Source of the DNA: Isotricha intestinalis | Taxonomy: Eukaryota; Ciliophora; Litostomatea; Vestibuliferida; Isotrichidae | Direction: 5' to 3' | Length of the DNA stretch: 19,622 nt | Assembly: GCA_023807065.1 (NCBI GenBank) | Contig: JAJJLU010004055.1 | Location: forward strand, 1 to 19,622 | In this document: positions 1-9,200 of the stretch, piece by piece | How the letters are laid out: each line of letters opens with the position of its first letter | How positions within the stretch are numbered: position 1 is the first letter of the stretch | Notes under the pieces: generated by a model | Told to the model about the DNA's origin: nothing | The model's input: only the letters and a program-made list of their open reading frames with translations | Database searches by the model: none | Position numbers and translations under genes: made by a program

Positions 1-593
1 GTAGGATTGAATGATGAAAAAAACCATTTTATTCTCAAATTAAATGAGGAGATAAAAATATATTTTTATTTTAAATAATATTTTTTTATTTTATTTCCTA
101 TTAGTTATGTTTAAAGTATTTATTTTATATATTTTTTAATAAAAAAACAACTTTATAAATATTAGAAATTGTTATTTCTGGAAAAAAGCATTTTCTAAAT
201 TCTTCAATAAATAAATATTTCAAATGATGAAAATTATCATTTAATTAATCTATAATGAATCCTTTACTTTCTATATAAAAAATAAATCGATTTTAAAAAT
301 ATTTATTCAATTATTATAAAATTAAAGTCATGATAATTAAAATATTTATTATATCTTGAATAATTTTAATTTTTTTAATTTCATTTTCATTTTCATTTAT
401 ATTTTTATTTTATTTTCTTTATTTTTTTTTTCTTAATACAACAAGAACTTTCTTCTTTTATTTCTTCTTCTTTATTTAATTCAAAACTTGTATTTTCATT
501 ATCCTGAATTTGTTTCCTTTTAAGAAACTTATTAAAATATTTTTCAACTAAACTATAAAACAAATGATTAACACTATCAAATTCAGTAGCAGA
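1..593 (-). repeat. Left arm of a long-range inverted repeat (partner 18519-19138)
   Basis: Read on the minus strand, this segment matches 18519-19138 nearly base for base. The match starts at the shared word TCTGCTACTGAATTTGATAG inside a Rab gene and runs through its 3' flank. It ends at base 1, where the left arm reads AATCCTAC and the right arm AATCCTAT. Differences are scattered substitutions and short indels, including two fewer copies of a GAAAAT unit on the left. Upstream of the shared word the two copies are unrelated, so that boundary is sharp. The outer end coincides with the window edge, so the true arm may be longer. Seen directly in the sequence; the cause of the duplication is inference. 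Confidence 0.95.
405..593 (-). pseudogene. 3' fragment of a Rab GTPase gene (decapitated duplicate)
   Basis: The minus strand encodes about 62 residues matching the C-terminal end of the intact Rab at 18072-18770, from the SATEF motif (the G5 element) through the ESSCCIKKKK tail. Everything upstream is missing: the P-loop, the switch regions and the NKxD motif. The frame stays open into unrelated sequence as far as an ATG at 632, but those extra residues do not resemble a GTPase. After the CCIKKKK stretch a 1-nt difference shifts the frame, so this copy ends early in IKKIK followed by TAA, while the intact copy runs on through an Asn/Lys/Glu tail. With no GTP-binding site, this fragment cannot act as a GTPase. 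It is best read as a duplicated gene end and may not be expressed. Confidence 0.85.
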
Positions 594-778
594 TTGAATT
601 TGATAATATTGAGATTTGAATAAAAGAATCAATTCATTACATAAATTACATTTTATAATTTGTAATCAAAGAAGAATTTAAACTCATTTAAAATAAATAA
701 TAAAATATTGAAAATCAGAATTATCATCAAAATAAAGCATATAAAATTTATTAATTATTAATTAATTACTTTTTGTAA

Positions 779-2215
779 ATGCTTCACTCCCTTTCAAATA
801 GAATTCAAAATTCAATAGAAAAGAAAAAAAAGGTTAAAGTAATAAAAAAAATACCAACTCCAAAAAAAAATGATATAATATCAAATAAAGATTCTTTAAG
901 AGGAGATGATTTATTTAAAGACAGTCTTGAAGGAAGTTATAATATATCAAAAACTAATATTTTAATTCCAGATAGTTTAAATAATACTAGAAATTCATTA
1001 ATAAATAGTTTAATTTCTCATCAAGATGATTATACTGAAGAAAAAACTAAAGAATGTACTAAAGCAAAATTAAAACAAAATTCAAAACAAAATTCTAGTG
1101 AAAAAAATAATATTATTGATTATGGAGAAGAAACTAAAAAAATTTCTTATAAATATATTACTAATTATCCTTTAAAAAATTTACATAATCAAAATGAAAA
1201 TTTATATTGGTATGCAACTTATGATAAGTTATTATCTAAAAAAAACTTACTTTATATTTTAAATTATTATCAACCTTCAAATAATAATTATGATAATATG
1301 AAAGAAAAAACTTTAATTATAAATGATTTTTCTCTTTCAATTGATGAAAATACTACTAAACCTTTTATTTATTATAATAAAGGTGATTATATCTTTGTAA
1401 AATTATATTTAATGAGTTTAAAAGATATTAATAAAATTTTTAATTTTTTAAATAAAGTTGAACATACTTTAAATCAAGAAAATATTGAATTTAATAATGT
1501 CACAGGACAAAAATTATGTATTAGACATAATAATAAAGTTTATCCTTATTCTGATTTATTATGCTTAGGAACTTTTTTAAACATTTGTATATATACTTTT
1601 GTTTTAGATTTTAAAAATCCAATTCCAAAATCTAAAAATTATAAAATTGATAAATTAGTAAATTTAACGAAATATCTTATATTACTTTTTCCAAATTATT
1701 CAATTGATTTTTTTATACATTATCTAACTAAAAACATTAAAAAAAATTCAAATCAAATTTCAGAAGAAATAAAAGAAATTTTAAATAAAGGAAATAATAA
1801 TTCTCAATTAAAAAAAATTACTTTCCAAAGAGTAGATTTAAATAATTTAAATTTAAAGTTATTTTCATTAAATAAAACTCAAACAACAAATTCAATTGAA
1901 AATATAGTTTGTACTCCTTTAGAAGATAATAATATTAAAAAGCATTCTGTGTATAATAGTTTTAATAAAAATATTAACATAAATAAAAATAATTTAACAA
2001 ATATAGAGCAAATTAATTCTTCTGAAAAAGTAAAAAGTCTTATTTTACAAAAAAAACCTGAAAATGAAAATATTTTTGTTGTTCAAAGAAAATTAAAATC
2101 AGATATTGATTTTGATTTAGATAATGATAGTAGTTCAGTTATTTCTAAAAAAGGAGAAACAGAAAAAATTTTTGTGACACCGAAAAAGAAAAAAATAAAA
2201 AAATATTATAGTTAA
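779..2215 (+). CDS. Unrecognised 478-aa protein with a hydrophobic/aromatic central region
   Basis: I do not recognise this protein. It starts at the first ATG after an A/T-only leader and ends in TAA with no sign of an intron. Residues 1-120 are hydrophilic, probably disordered and rich in Lys, Asn and Ser. Residues 123-322 look globular: an aromatic stretch (YWYATYDKLL near 143), a Lys/Tyr region, and two Leu/Ile/Phe-rich stretches (about 257-277 and 292-318). These are more like buried helices than clear membrane spans because charged residues interrupt them. Residues 325-478 are again low complexity and end in a basic KKKKIKKYYS tail. No signal peptide or catalytic motif is visible. It is convergent with the CDC50 gene, whose stop lies about 95 bases away. 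The codon use and long open frame support a real gene; the function is unknown. Confidence 0.85.
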   Translation: MLHSLSNRIQNSIEKKKKVKVIKKIPTPKKNDIISNKDSLRGDDLFKDSLEGSYNISKTNILIPDSLNNTRNSLINSLISHQDDYTEEKTKECTKAKLKQNSKQNSSEKNNIIDYGEETKKISYKYITNYPLKNLHNQNENLYWYATYDKLLSKKNLLYILNYYQPSNNNYDNMKEKTLIINDFSLSIDENTTKPFIYYNKGDYIFVKLYLMSLKDINKIFNFLNKVEHTLNQENIEFNNVTGQKLCIRHNNKVYPYSDLLCLGTFLNICIYTFVLDFKNPIPKSKNYKIDKLVNLTKYLILLFPNYSIDFFIHYLTKNIKKNSNQISEEIKEILNKGNNNSQLKKITFQRVDLNNLNLKLFSLNKTQTTNSIENIVCTPLEDNNIKKHSVYNSFNKNININKNNLTNIEQINSSEKVKSLILQKKPENENIFVVQRKLKSDIDFDLDNDSSSVISKKGETEKIFVTPKKKKIKKYYS

Positions 2216-2308
2216 AAAATAAATAAACATATTTAATCATATTATTATAGAGAATATTTAATTTTTTTTTCATTTAAATAAAAAAATTGAAAAAATTTTT
2301 TTGTTTCT

Positions 2309-3286
2309 TTAAAAAGTATTATTATAAATAATAACAGTATCTTTATAAGTTTTATCACCTATCATTATAAGAATAGAAAAAACAAAAGTAATTATACCTA
2401 AAAATATATAAAAAATTCCTAAAGTATAATTTTTTCCTCCAAATAAGTTAGTTGTACTTAAAATAATATTTTTAAGATGAATATTATCACATTTTTTATT
2501 AAAGCATTTAACTTCAATATCATAATATCCTCTCTTTAAATTTTCAAATTTACCATATAATTTCCTGAAATTAGAATAACCAGAAGGTTTCATCCAAACA
2601 ATAAAATGTTCATTAGTTATATTAACCCATTGTTTTTTTTCATTAGAGTTTTTAAATTTAATTTCTCTATCAGTATCCCAAGAAATATTATTTTCAATTA
2701 ATTTAGCTTTTTCTTTTTTTTCATTAATGAAATCTATTGTTAAATTACTTATTTTTAAAAAACTTTTAGCATATATTCCACAAGGTATCGCAACATCATT
2801 TTTTTGTAATGGTGTATTATTTATTGAAAGAGTTACTCCAATTTCTTTATTTGTTAATGCACCTTTACATTCATTAATTAATTGATTTTTTGATAAATTT
2901 ATTCCTTTTAATTGATTCTCACTTACTCCTTTAACATATTGTCTATGATTTTGATAATAATTTTCAAATTCATAATATAACATATAATTATTATCATTAT
3001 TTATTAATATTTTCATATTATCACCATATGGTATCGAATATTCTTCTATCATTGATGAAAAAAATATTATTATTAATCCTAAACCTGAAAATATTAATGC
3101 TAATATAAACATTATTGATACTATTGTCATATTTGATATTTGAGGCCTATAACATGGAATTTTTTGTTGCTTGAAATCTGAATTTTTTAATTTATAATAT
3201 AAAGAATCTTTGTTGATATTTTCCTCTTCATTATTGTCATGATCTTTTTTTATATTTGAAGTTGATAATTCTTCTTCTATTGACAT
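2309..3286 (-). CDS. CDC50: CDC50/LEM3 (TMEM30) family protein, P4-ATPase flippase beta subunit
   Basis: CDC50 proteins are the obligate partners of P4-type lipid flippases. They help the ATPase leave the ER and take part in moving aminophospholipids to the cytosolic leaflet. The 325-aa length and two-span topology fit the family. The cytosolic N-terminus is hydrophilic and is followed by the family entry motif CYRPQISNMT (about 45-54). TM1 spans about 54-77, then a large lumenal domain, then TM2 at about 288-309. Family landmarks are clear: IPCGIYAKSF (167-176), the SWDTDREIKFKN block (202-213), HFIVWMKPSGYSNFRKLYGK (227-246), and GGKNYTLGIFYIFLG just before TM2. Several N-x-S/T glycosylation sites lie in the lumenal part. 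The second Pro-rich lumenal region is shorter than in fungal members. No P4-ATPase gene lies nearby. The start is the first in-frame ATG. Confidence 0.95.
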   Translation of the reverse strand: MSIEEELSTSNIKKDHDNNEEENINKDSLYYKLKNSDFKQQKIPCYRPQISNMTIVSIMFILALIFSGLGLIIIFFSSMIEEYSIPYGDNMKILINNDNNYMLYYEFENYYQNHRQYVKGVSENQLKGINLSKNQLINECKGALTNKEIGVTLSINNTPLQKNDVAIPCGIYAKSFLKISNLTIDFINEKKEKAKLIENNISWDTDREIKFKNSNEKKQWVNITNEHFIVWMKPSGYSNFRKLYGKFENLKRGYYDIEVKCFNKKCDNIHLKNIILSTTNLFGGKNYTLGIFYIFLGIITFVFSILIMIGDKTYKDTVIIYNNTF

Positions 3287-3509
3287 TGATTATTTTTTTG
3301 ATTTTTTTAATTATTATTATTTAATTTTTTAAATAGTTATTTTACTTTTAATATAAAATTAAATGAACATATCTTAATCAATATATTACGTAAATTATGT
3401 GTGAAAAAAAATTAGAAAAAAGATCAACCCAATAAAAAAAGAAATTATAAATTGAAAAGAAACTTTACTCAAAGTTTTTTTGAGAAAAATAAAAAGAAAT
3501 TACTAAAAA

Positions 3510-4351
3510 TTATAATATAAAAACCAAAAAAGCCAAAATCCAATTTTTATAAAAATTAATAAATTTACCATTATTTTCAGTCATTTCTACTCCAGTAACA
3601 GAATTATATTTCAACTTCCTTCCTTTAGAATCAACCATTTCAACTTCATATTCTTTTGAAATTTTTGTAGGATCCAGTTGAGTATAAGCAGCAGTAAAAA
3701 GTGCATTTTCAGTAGACGGGTCTAATTTTCCACTTTTAATAGATTCAGAAGGTAAAAAATAACAAGTTTTAAATTCTTTTTTTGTATCATCAGAATTTAA
3801 TATTTCCACATCAATAAATGCACAATATATATCTGCATTTTTGTTCTTGAAATACATTTTTCTTTTGATACTGTATCTTTATTTCCCATTCTATATGCAT
3901 ATAATCCTAAGGAATTATAAAAATAATATAAACAATGATTTTTTGATTTTATTTTTGTTAAATCATCTGTTGAATATTGAAATCCTCCAATTTCATATGT
4001 TATACTTGAAGAACTATATTTTATTTCTTCTTTGAATTTTGGAATTTCTAAATCTAAATATGCTTTCAAAAAACCGAAACTTTCTATATATATTGATTCT
4101 ATTTGATTTTTCATACTTTGAGAGATATATGTAGTAAAAGTTGCTGCGCATCCTTCATAATTTCTGTCTTTGTCAGTATCTGATATAGTTTTATATTGAC
4201 AACATTCTAAATTTTTGGTATTTAAAGTTATTGACGAACATATATTTGATGATGTTTCCATACATTCTATTATATCAGAGTATTTGTCATCTATAAAATC
4301 ACAGTTTCTTTGAGATATTAAAAGAATCAATAATAATATTGCTCGACTCAT
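3510..4351 (-). CDS. Secreted cysteine-containing protein, probably GPI-anchored (two exons)
   Basis: Two overlapping minus frames (3797-4429 and 3510-3857) join into one 271-aa protein if a 26-nt intron at 3846-3871 is removed: exon 1 is 4351-3872, exon 2 is 3845-3510. I chose the ATG at 4351 because it puts a classical signal peptide at the N-terminus (MSRAILLLILLISQ, cleavage near NCDF). A start at 4429 would bury it behind 26 basic residues. The mature part has about nine cysteines, including a CC pair, spread over both exons, as expected of a disulfide-bonded extracellular domain. The C-terminus is a short polar region followed by a hydrophobic tail (WILAFLVFIL) that ends the protein, as in GPI-attachment signals. 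I do not recognise the family. A surface or secreted role follows from the signals only. An alternative 23-nt intron is possible. Confidence 0.75.
3846..3871 (-). other. Predicted 26-nt spliceosomal intron (GTATCA...TTCAAG)
   Basis: On the minus strand the coding frame runs to ...GAT ACA, followed by GTATCA and, 26 nt later, TTCAAG. Removing this joins the upstream frame to the downstream one in phase 0, giving NKDT|NKNADIYCAF. Without splicing the upstream frame stops 22 codons beyond the intron and the hydrophobic C-terminal tail is lost. A second solution using GTATTT...TGCAG (23 nt, 3841-3819 region read on the minus strand) also restores the frame, so the exact boundaries are uncertain. 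Confidence 0.6.
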
Positions 4352-5648
4352 GTTTTTTATTTTTATTTCTTTGGGAATAGATTTTATTTGAAAAGAAATT
4401 TGTATTTTTAATAAATTATTATTATTCAAAAATAGGTATAAAATGATTTTTTTTGTATTTTTAGAAATTCTAAAATTAAAATCTAAAAATTATATTGGGA
4501 AAATAATATGTTTTTTATTTATAATAATATAATAAACTTTTATTAATGCTATTTTTAGTAGCAGATATCGTCTAATTTTTAACTTTAATAATAATAATTC
4601 CAAAATAAAACCAATATTTTCCTCTTATTCCAAAATTTAAACTCAAATTAATTATGAATAAAGAATATTTATATAGAAGAAATTTTAAAAAACCCAAATA
4701 AACATTTTAAACTACAAACTTTAGAATTAAATAATGTAAATCATATATTAAAAAAATAAAATTATTTTATATGAGTGAAAAAATTAAAACAATTTTTTAA
4801 ATATTCAAATTAAAATAATTAAACACAATACATTTTAATGTAATAAAAAAGATCTAAGAAAAAATAATATAAAATTAAAAAAACTTTGTTACAAAAGCCA
4901 CTCTCTATTTTACATTATTTAGATAATACAAATAATAACATAAAAATAAAAAATAATTCAAATTAAAACAATCATAGAAAATGAAGATTAACACCTGTTA
5001 TAGAAGAAGAGAAATATTTTTCTTTTTATGATAATCATAATATTTCTTAAAAAAAAATAAGATTGAGTTTGATAAAAACAATTAAGTAGATAATGAGTGA
5101 AAATGAAAAAATAATAAAAATTATTTTAAAAAAGTATAAGTATTTAAATATAAAATCAAATAAATTAAATGGTAGAAATTATCAAATGAGAACAGTTTAA
5201 AGAATAATTAGATATATATATTTTGAAAGAATATTATAGTGAAAAAATTTTTGATATTTTTTTGTTATATAAATTATATATTTTTCTTTAGAAATCAATT
5301 AAAATATAATTTTATTTAAATTAGGCAATAAATAAGTTAATAAAAAGTAATTGGATATTTATATATTTTTTTTAAATATTACAATTTTGTTAATTTAATT
5401 ATTTAATTGAAATTTGACATACTATTTAAGTATCAGTCAGTAAGATTACTAACCTTCAACCTAAATATATTAACCTTTTGTTTATTAGTATTTAATCCAA
5501 AAAATTAATTATTTTTTATTTATATTTCCTAAACAGCTAAAAAAATAAATTTATATAAATTAACTAATACAATCTACATTATAATCTAAAAAAATGATAA
5601 ATATTAATTATTCATATGATTAATTATTTATAAAATCAAATAGAAATA
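4352..5648. other. Long gene-poor gap with a possible decayed coding region (about 4654-5245, +)
   Basis: No intact gene is visible in these 1.3 kb. The part nearest 4351 is the 5' flank of the secreted-protein gene, and the stretch from 5250 to 5648 is plain AT-rich sequence. Between them, two plus-strand frames look like damaged coding DNA. From the ATG at 4654 a frame runs to about 5028 interrupted only by TAA/TAG. A second frame, offset by one, runs from about 4991 to 5245 with purine-rich first codon positions and only TAA or TAG interruptions (for example TPVIEEEKYFSFYDNHNIS, then TAA). This could be a pseudogene, but in such AT-rich DNA read-through translations always look Lys/Asn/Ile-rich, so support is weak. 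Confidence 0.3.
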
Positions 5649-5945
5649 TTATTGTTTAATTCCTAATTTTTTTAATATCTTAGTTCTTGAATGTGTTATA
5701 GTTTTTCGAATTCTATTTTTATAATTATTGGTTAAAACAGACATAAATTTTAAACTTTCAAAAGAAGTATCATTTGTATTTCTATTTGAATTAAAACTAG
5801 AATCTTTATCTACAATTTTTCCAGAATTTCCAAACAAACAATTTTCCAAATTACAACAATTTAAATCATGTGGAATGATAAAAATTGTATTATTTGAAAA
5901 ACATGTGTATTTGTCTGTAAATTCTGTTGGAAAATTATACTCCAT
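5649..5945 (-). CDS. Small unrecognised protein, 98 aa
   Basis: I do not recognise this protein. The minus frame opens with MEYNFPTEF and ends LKKLGIKQ before TAA. Its composition is typical of real genes here: codons such as GAA, GAT, GGA and TCT, and a mixed rather than monotonous sequence. It has a cysteine cluster (NCCNLENC, about residues 29-36), a polar Asn/Ser/Thr middle (50-62), and a basic end with RIRK and RTKILKK. There is no signal peptide or membrane span. It is encoded on the same strand as the TmcB-like gene and lies 271 bases beyond that gene's stop. The opposite-strand frame over the same bases is Phe/Leu-rich, as shadows are, and was discarded. A single-exon gene is assumed; it could also be the last exon of something longer, but no donor/acceptor pair is obvious upstream. 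Confidence 0.65.
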   Translation of the reverse strand: MEYNFPTEFTDKYTCFSNNTIFIIPHDLNCCNLENCLFGNSGKIVDKDSSFNSNRNTNDTSFESLKFMSVLTNNYKNRIRKTITHSRTKILKKLGIKQ

Positions 5946-6216
5946 TTATAGCTTTTTATAAATAAATAATTATAATATATATATAATTTATATAATTTAA
6001 AAAACATTGTTTAAATTGTTTTACTATTTTAGTTTTTATTAAAAAATTTACATTTCAAATAAAAAAAGTCTTCTTTTAAGAAAATAAGATAAAAATTAAA
6101 ATTATATCAACCCAATATATCAAAAAACAAAAACTCCATTACTTTATTAAAAATAATAATAATCTATATTAAAAAAAAAATCACTTTAAAACATAATCAA
6201 AAAAAATAATACAAGA

Positions 6217-9200
6217 TTATCCTCCCCATAAACTAGAAGTTCTATGATCACTTTCACTTCCTTCAATACCTAACAATTTTGCAATATTTTTAACTTTCAT
6301 TAATGTTTCAACAGGAATAATACTTAACATTTTTTTTGTTTTATATATTGTTTCATTTAAACTAGCTTCATGTCTTTTCCAAATAAATATATATAATAAA
6401 ATTAAAATAGCTCCAATAATACAATTAACAATTAATTCAACTTTTAAAATATATTTAGAATCAAAAACAGCATGTGAAATCATTAAAACAAAAACATCAT
6501 TATAAGCAGGAATCATAATTTCAGTCAAAAGAAAAAATATCCTTCTATTATTTTCTAAATTAAATATATTCATAGGATGAGAATAAACCCATTTATTATA
6601 ACATTCAGTATCTTTTGGTATTTCTGCAATACTTTGGACAGTACCAATTAAAGTTAAATTATAAGAAAAGTTACATTCTTCTTTATATAAAGTTTGTGTT
6701 TTTTGTAAAATTAAAAATTTAGTATAAATTTCTCTAATTTCTTCAAAATAATGCATTTGTAAAATAGTTAATCCTTGAATGATTGTACCATCACTCATAG
6801 TAGAACAATAATTAGTTTTCTCTTCATCAGTTCCTTCTAAATCAGTTGCATATTCACATAAATTTCCTGTCATTACTTTAGAATATATTTTTTTATCTTC
6901 ATCATTAAATGAAACATTATCTGTTATTTCTCTTTGTTCTTTACTTACACTTTGATAAACTGTGTCTATTAAAGTTGGAGCATATTCTTTTAATGGAATA
7001 TAATTATATAATGCTTCTTCATTAAAGAAATATTCTCTCATTAAATTAAATGCCATTATTGATTCTACTTGAATATTTACTTCATTTTTTATTTGAACTT
7101 GTCTTACTTTTCCATTTTGACATTTTAATGATTGAAATGCTGTTGAAAATATTATAGCAAATGAACCTATTAATATTAATCCTATCCAAACTAAATATAT
7201 TAATGGATTTGATCTCTTTTGATTTCTATTTCCTCGATGTCCCATTCTTATTTTTTCTTTTTTTACTTCTTTTGCTCCTTCATTTTTTTCTAAAACTAAA
7301 TCTCCAAATTCATTCATTACTCCTATACTTTCTTCATCATCATCATCTAATAATGTTACTCCACCATTTTGATCTTTGTTACTTTTATTATTTAATTTAA
7401 ATAAAAATTTTTCACATCTTGTTGACGCATCACTTATTATTTTATTGTTTATTGAATAAAATACTTGAATATAACTTTCTTTTTTATCTACGACATCTTC
7501 ATAAAAATATTTAAAAACAAAAAATGAGGAAAAATTAACTATTACAAATACTATACATATTATAATTAAAGTTTTAATTTGGTTTTTAAAAGCATTTGTA
7601 ATTTCTGAAAAAAATAAATCTTGTTGATCAATACAATTAACGTAATTAGCATTTAAGCTATTAATTAAGAATAAAAATACATCTTTATTCAACGGTATAA
7701 TTTCAGAAATATTATTTCTACTTATTCTAAAAAGTGAAGTAACCATTAAAGTAAAAGCTTCATTTCTAGTAATTTTAGTAATACTAATGGATTGTTTATC
7801 ATCTAAAACTTCTAAATCCACAGTTCTATTACTTAATTTTTCAAAAACATTTTTAGAAACTTTCATAGAATCTGAAGTAACAATTTCTAATTCTTCTTCT
7901 AATTTTTGATATAATTCTTTAACTTCTTTAATAGATTGTTGAATATATTCTTCTCTATCAGTTCCAACAACAATTTTATAGTCATCATGACTTAATAAAG
8001 TTAATTCTCTAACATGTAAAAGAGTAACTATCATATCAATAAAAAATTGATTTCCTGCTGTTAAAAGTTCTAAATACATATCAATATTATCTAATCTTCC
8101 TTTTAAAAAATATGTATATCCTCCTATTTCACATAATATCATTCCTAATATTATAATTGACACTAATTTTATTATTAATACTGTTTTTTGAGTATCTTTT
8201 CTTTGAAGAGCAAAACCTATTTCTTTTACAAATGTTTTCATTTCTACACTTTTATTTCCTTTATCTAAATTTACATCTGGGACTTCTTCTTTTCCATTTT
8301 TTGCATTTTTTTGATCTTTTGCAATTTTATCTGCTTTTTCTTTTTCTTTTTGAGTTTTTTCATCATTTGTTATTATTTTTTCATCACTTAATTTTTGCTC
8401 AACTTCACTTTTATGTATTACATCATTCATTTTTACTGTAGTTCTAGTTTTATAATCATATACCATTAATGTAATTTTATCCATTTTAACATGATAATAT
8501 TCATCTGATATTTGGAATAATTTATTTTTTATATTTGTTTGAAAAGGAGCTGGTTTAATTATATCTTCTTCTAAACTTGAATTAACTACATCATTTTCTT
8601 CATCTTCATCATCTTCATTTTCTTCATGATTATAAGAACCTTCTTCTTCTTCACTTCCTTCACTTGAATTTTTAGCTTTTTTTTCAGCTTGTAAATATAA
8701 TTCATTTAATTTAGATACTTTTTTAATTGCTATTTCTTTTATATTTTCTTTTATTTCATTTGTTAATTGTAAATTATTATGTTGTACAAATACCATTTTA
8801 TCTACATCTAACATAAAAGGTTTTTCCATTTTTGGAACAAAAAATTTATTTAATGTTTGTTTATTGACATTTGTACTTGAAGAATTGTTATTATTTGAAT
8901 TATTACTTTCCATATGTACATTTGCTATTGAAACTATTTTTCTAGGTTTAGGAGATACTAAAATATCATTATTTATTTTGTTATCTTTTAATTGAGAAGT
9001 AGAAAGATTTCTATTAGGTTTATTAAATTTTTTCTCAGTAAAAATAACTTGAGTTGTTTCTTTACTTGTAGAAACTATTTCTAAATCTTTATCATGAAAT
9101 TCAGTTTCGAATCTAAATAAATAACCATAAGTAACTTTACCAAATTTACATTTTTCAACAGTTAATATAAAAGTTTTTTTAGCATTTGCATTTGAATTAT

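Noticed and set aside
3841..4035. Plus-strand 64-aa open frame
   Set aside because: Hydrophobic antisense shadow over the secreted-protein gene, across its intron.
3797..4429. Treating the two overlapping minus frames as two separate genes
   Set aside because: The second frame lacks any proper start context and carries the C-terminal tail that suits the signal-peptide protein. A short GT-AG intron joins them in phase.
5728..5961. Plus-strand 77-aa open frame
   Set aside because: Overlaps the 98-aa minus gene, which has the more gene-like codon use and composition.
7161..7400. Plus-strand 79-aa open frame
   Set aside because: Leu/Phe/His-rich antisense shadow of the TmcB-like gene (complement of Lys/Glu/Asp codons).
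8157..8441. Plus-strand 94-aa open frame
   Set aside because: Same kind of Leu/Phe shadow, opposite a Lys/Glu-rich part of the TmcB-like protein.
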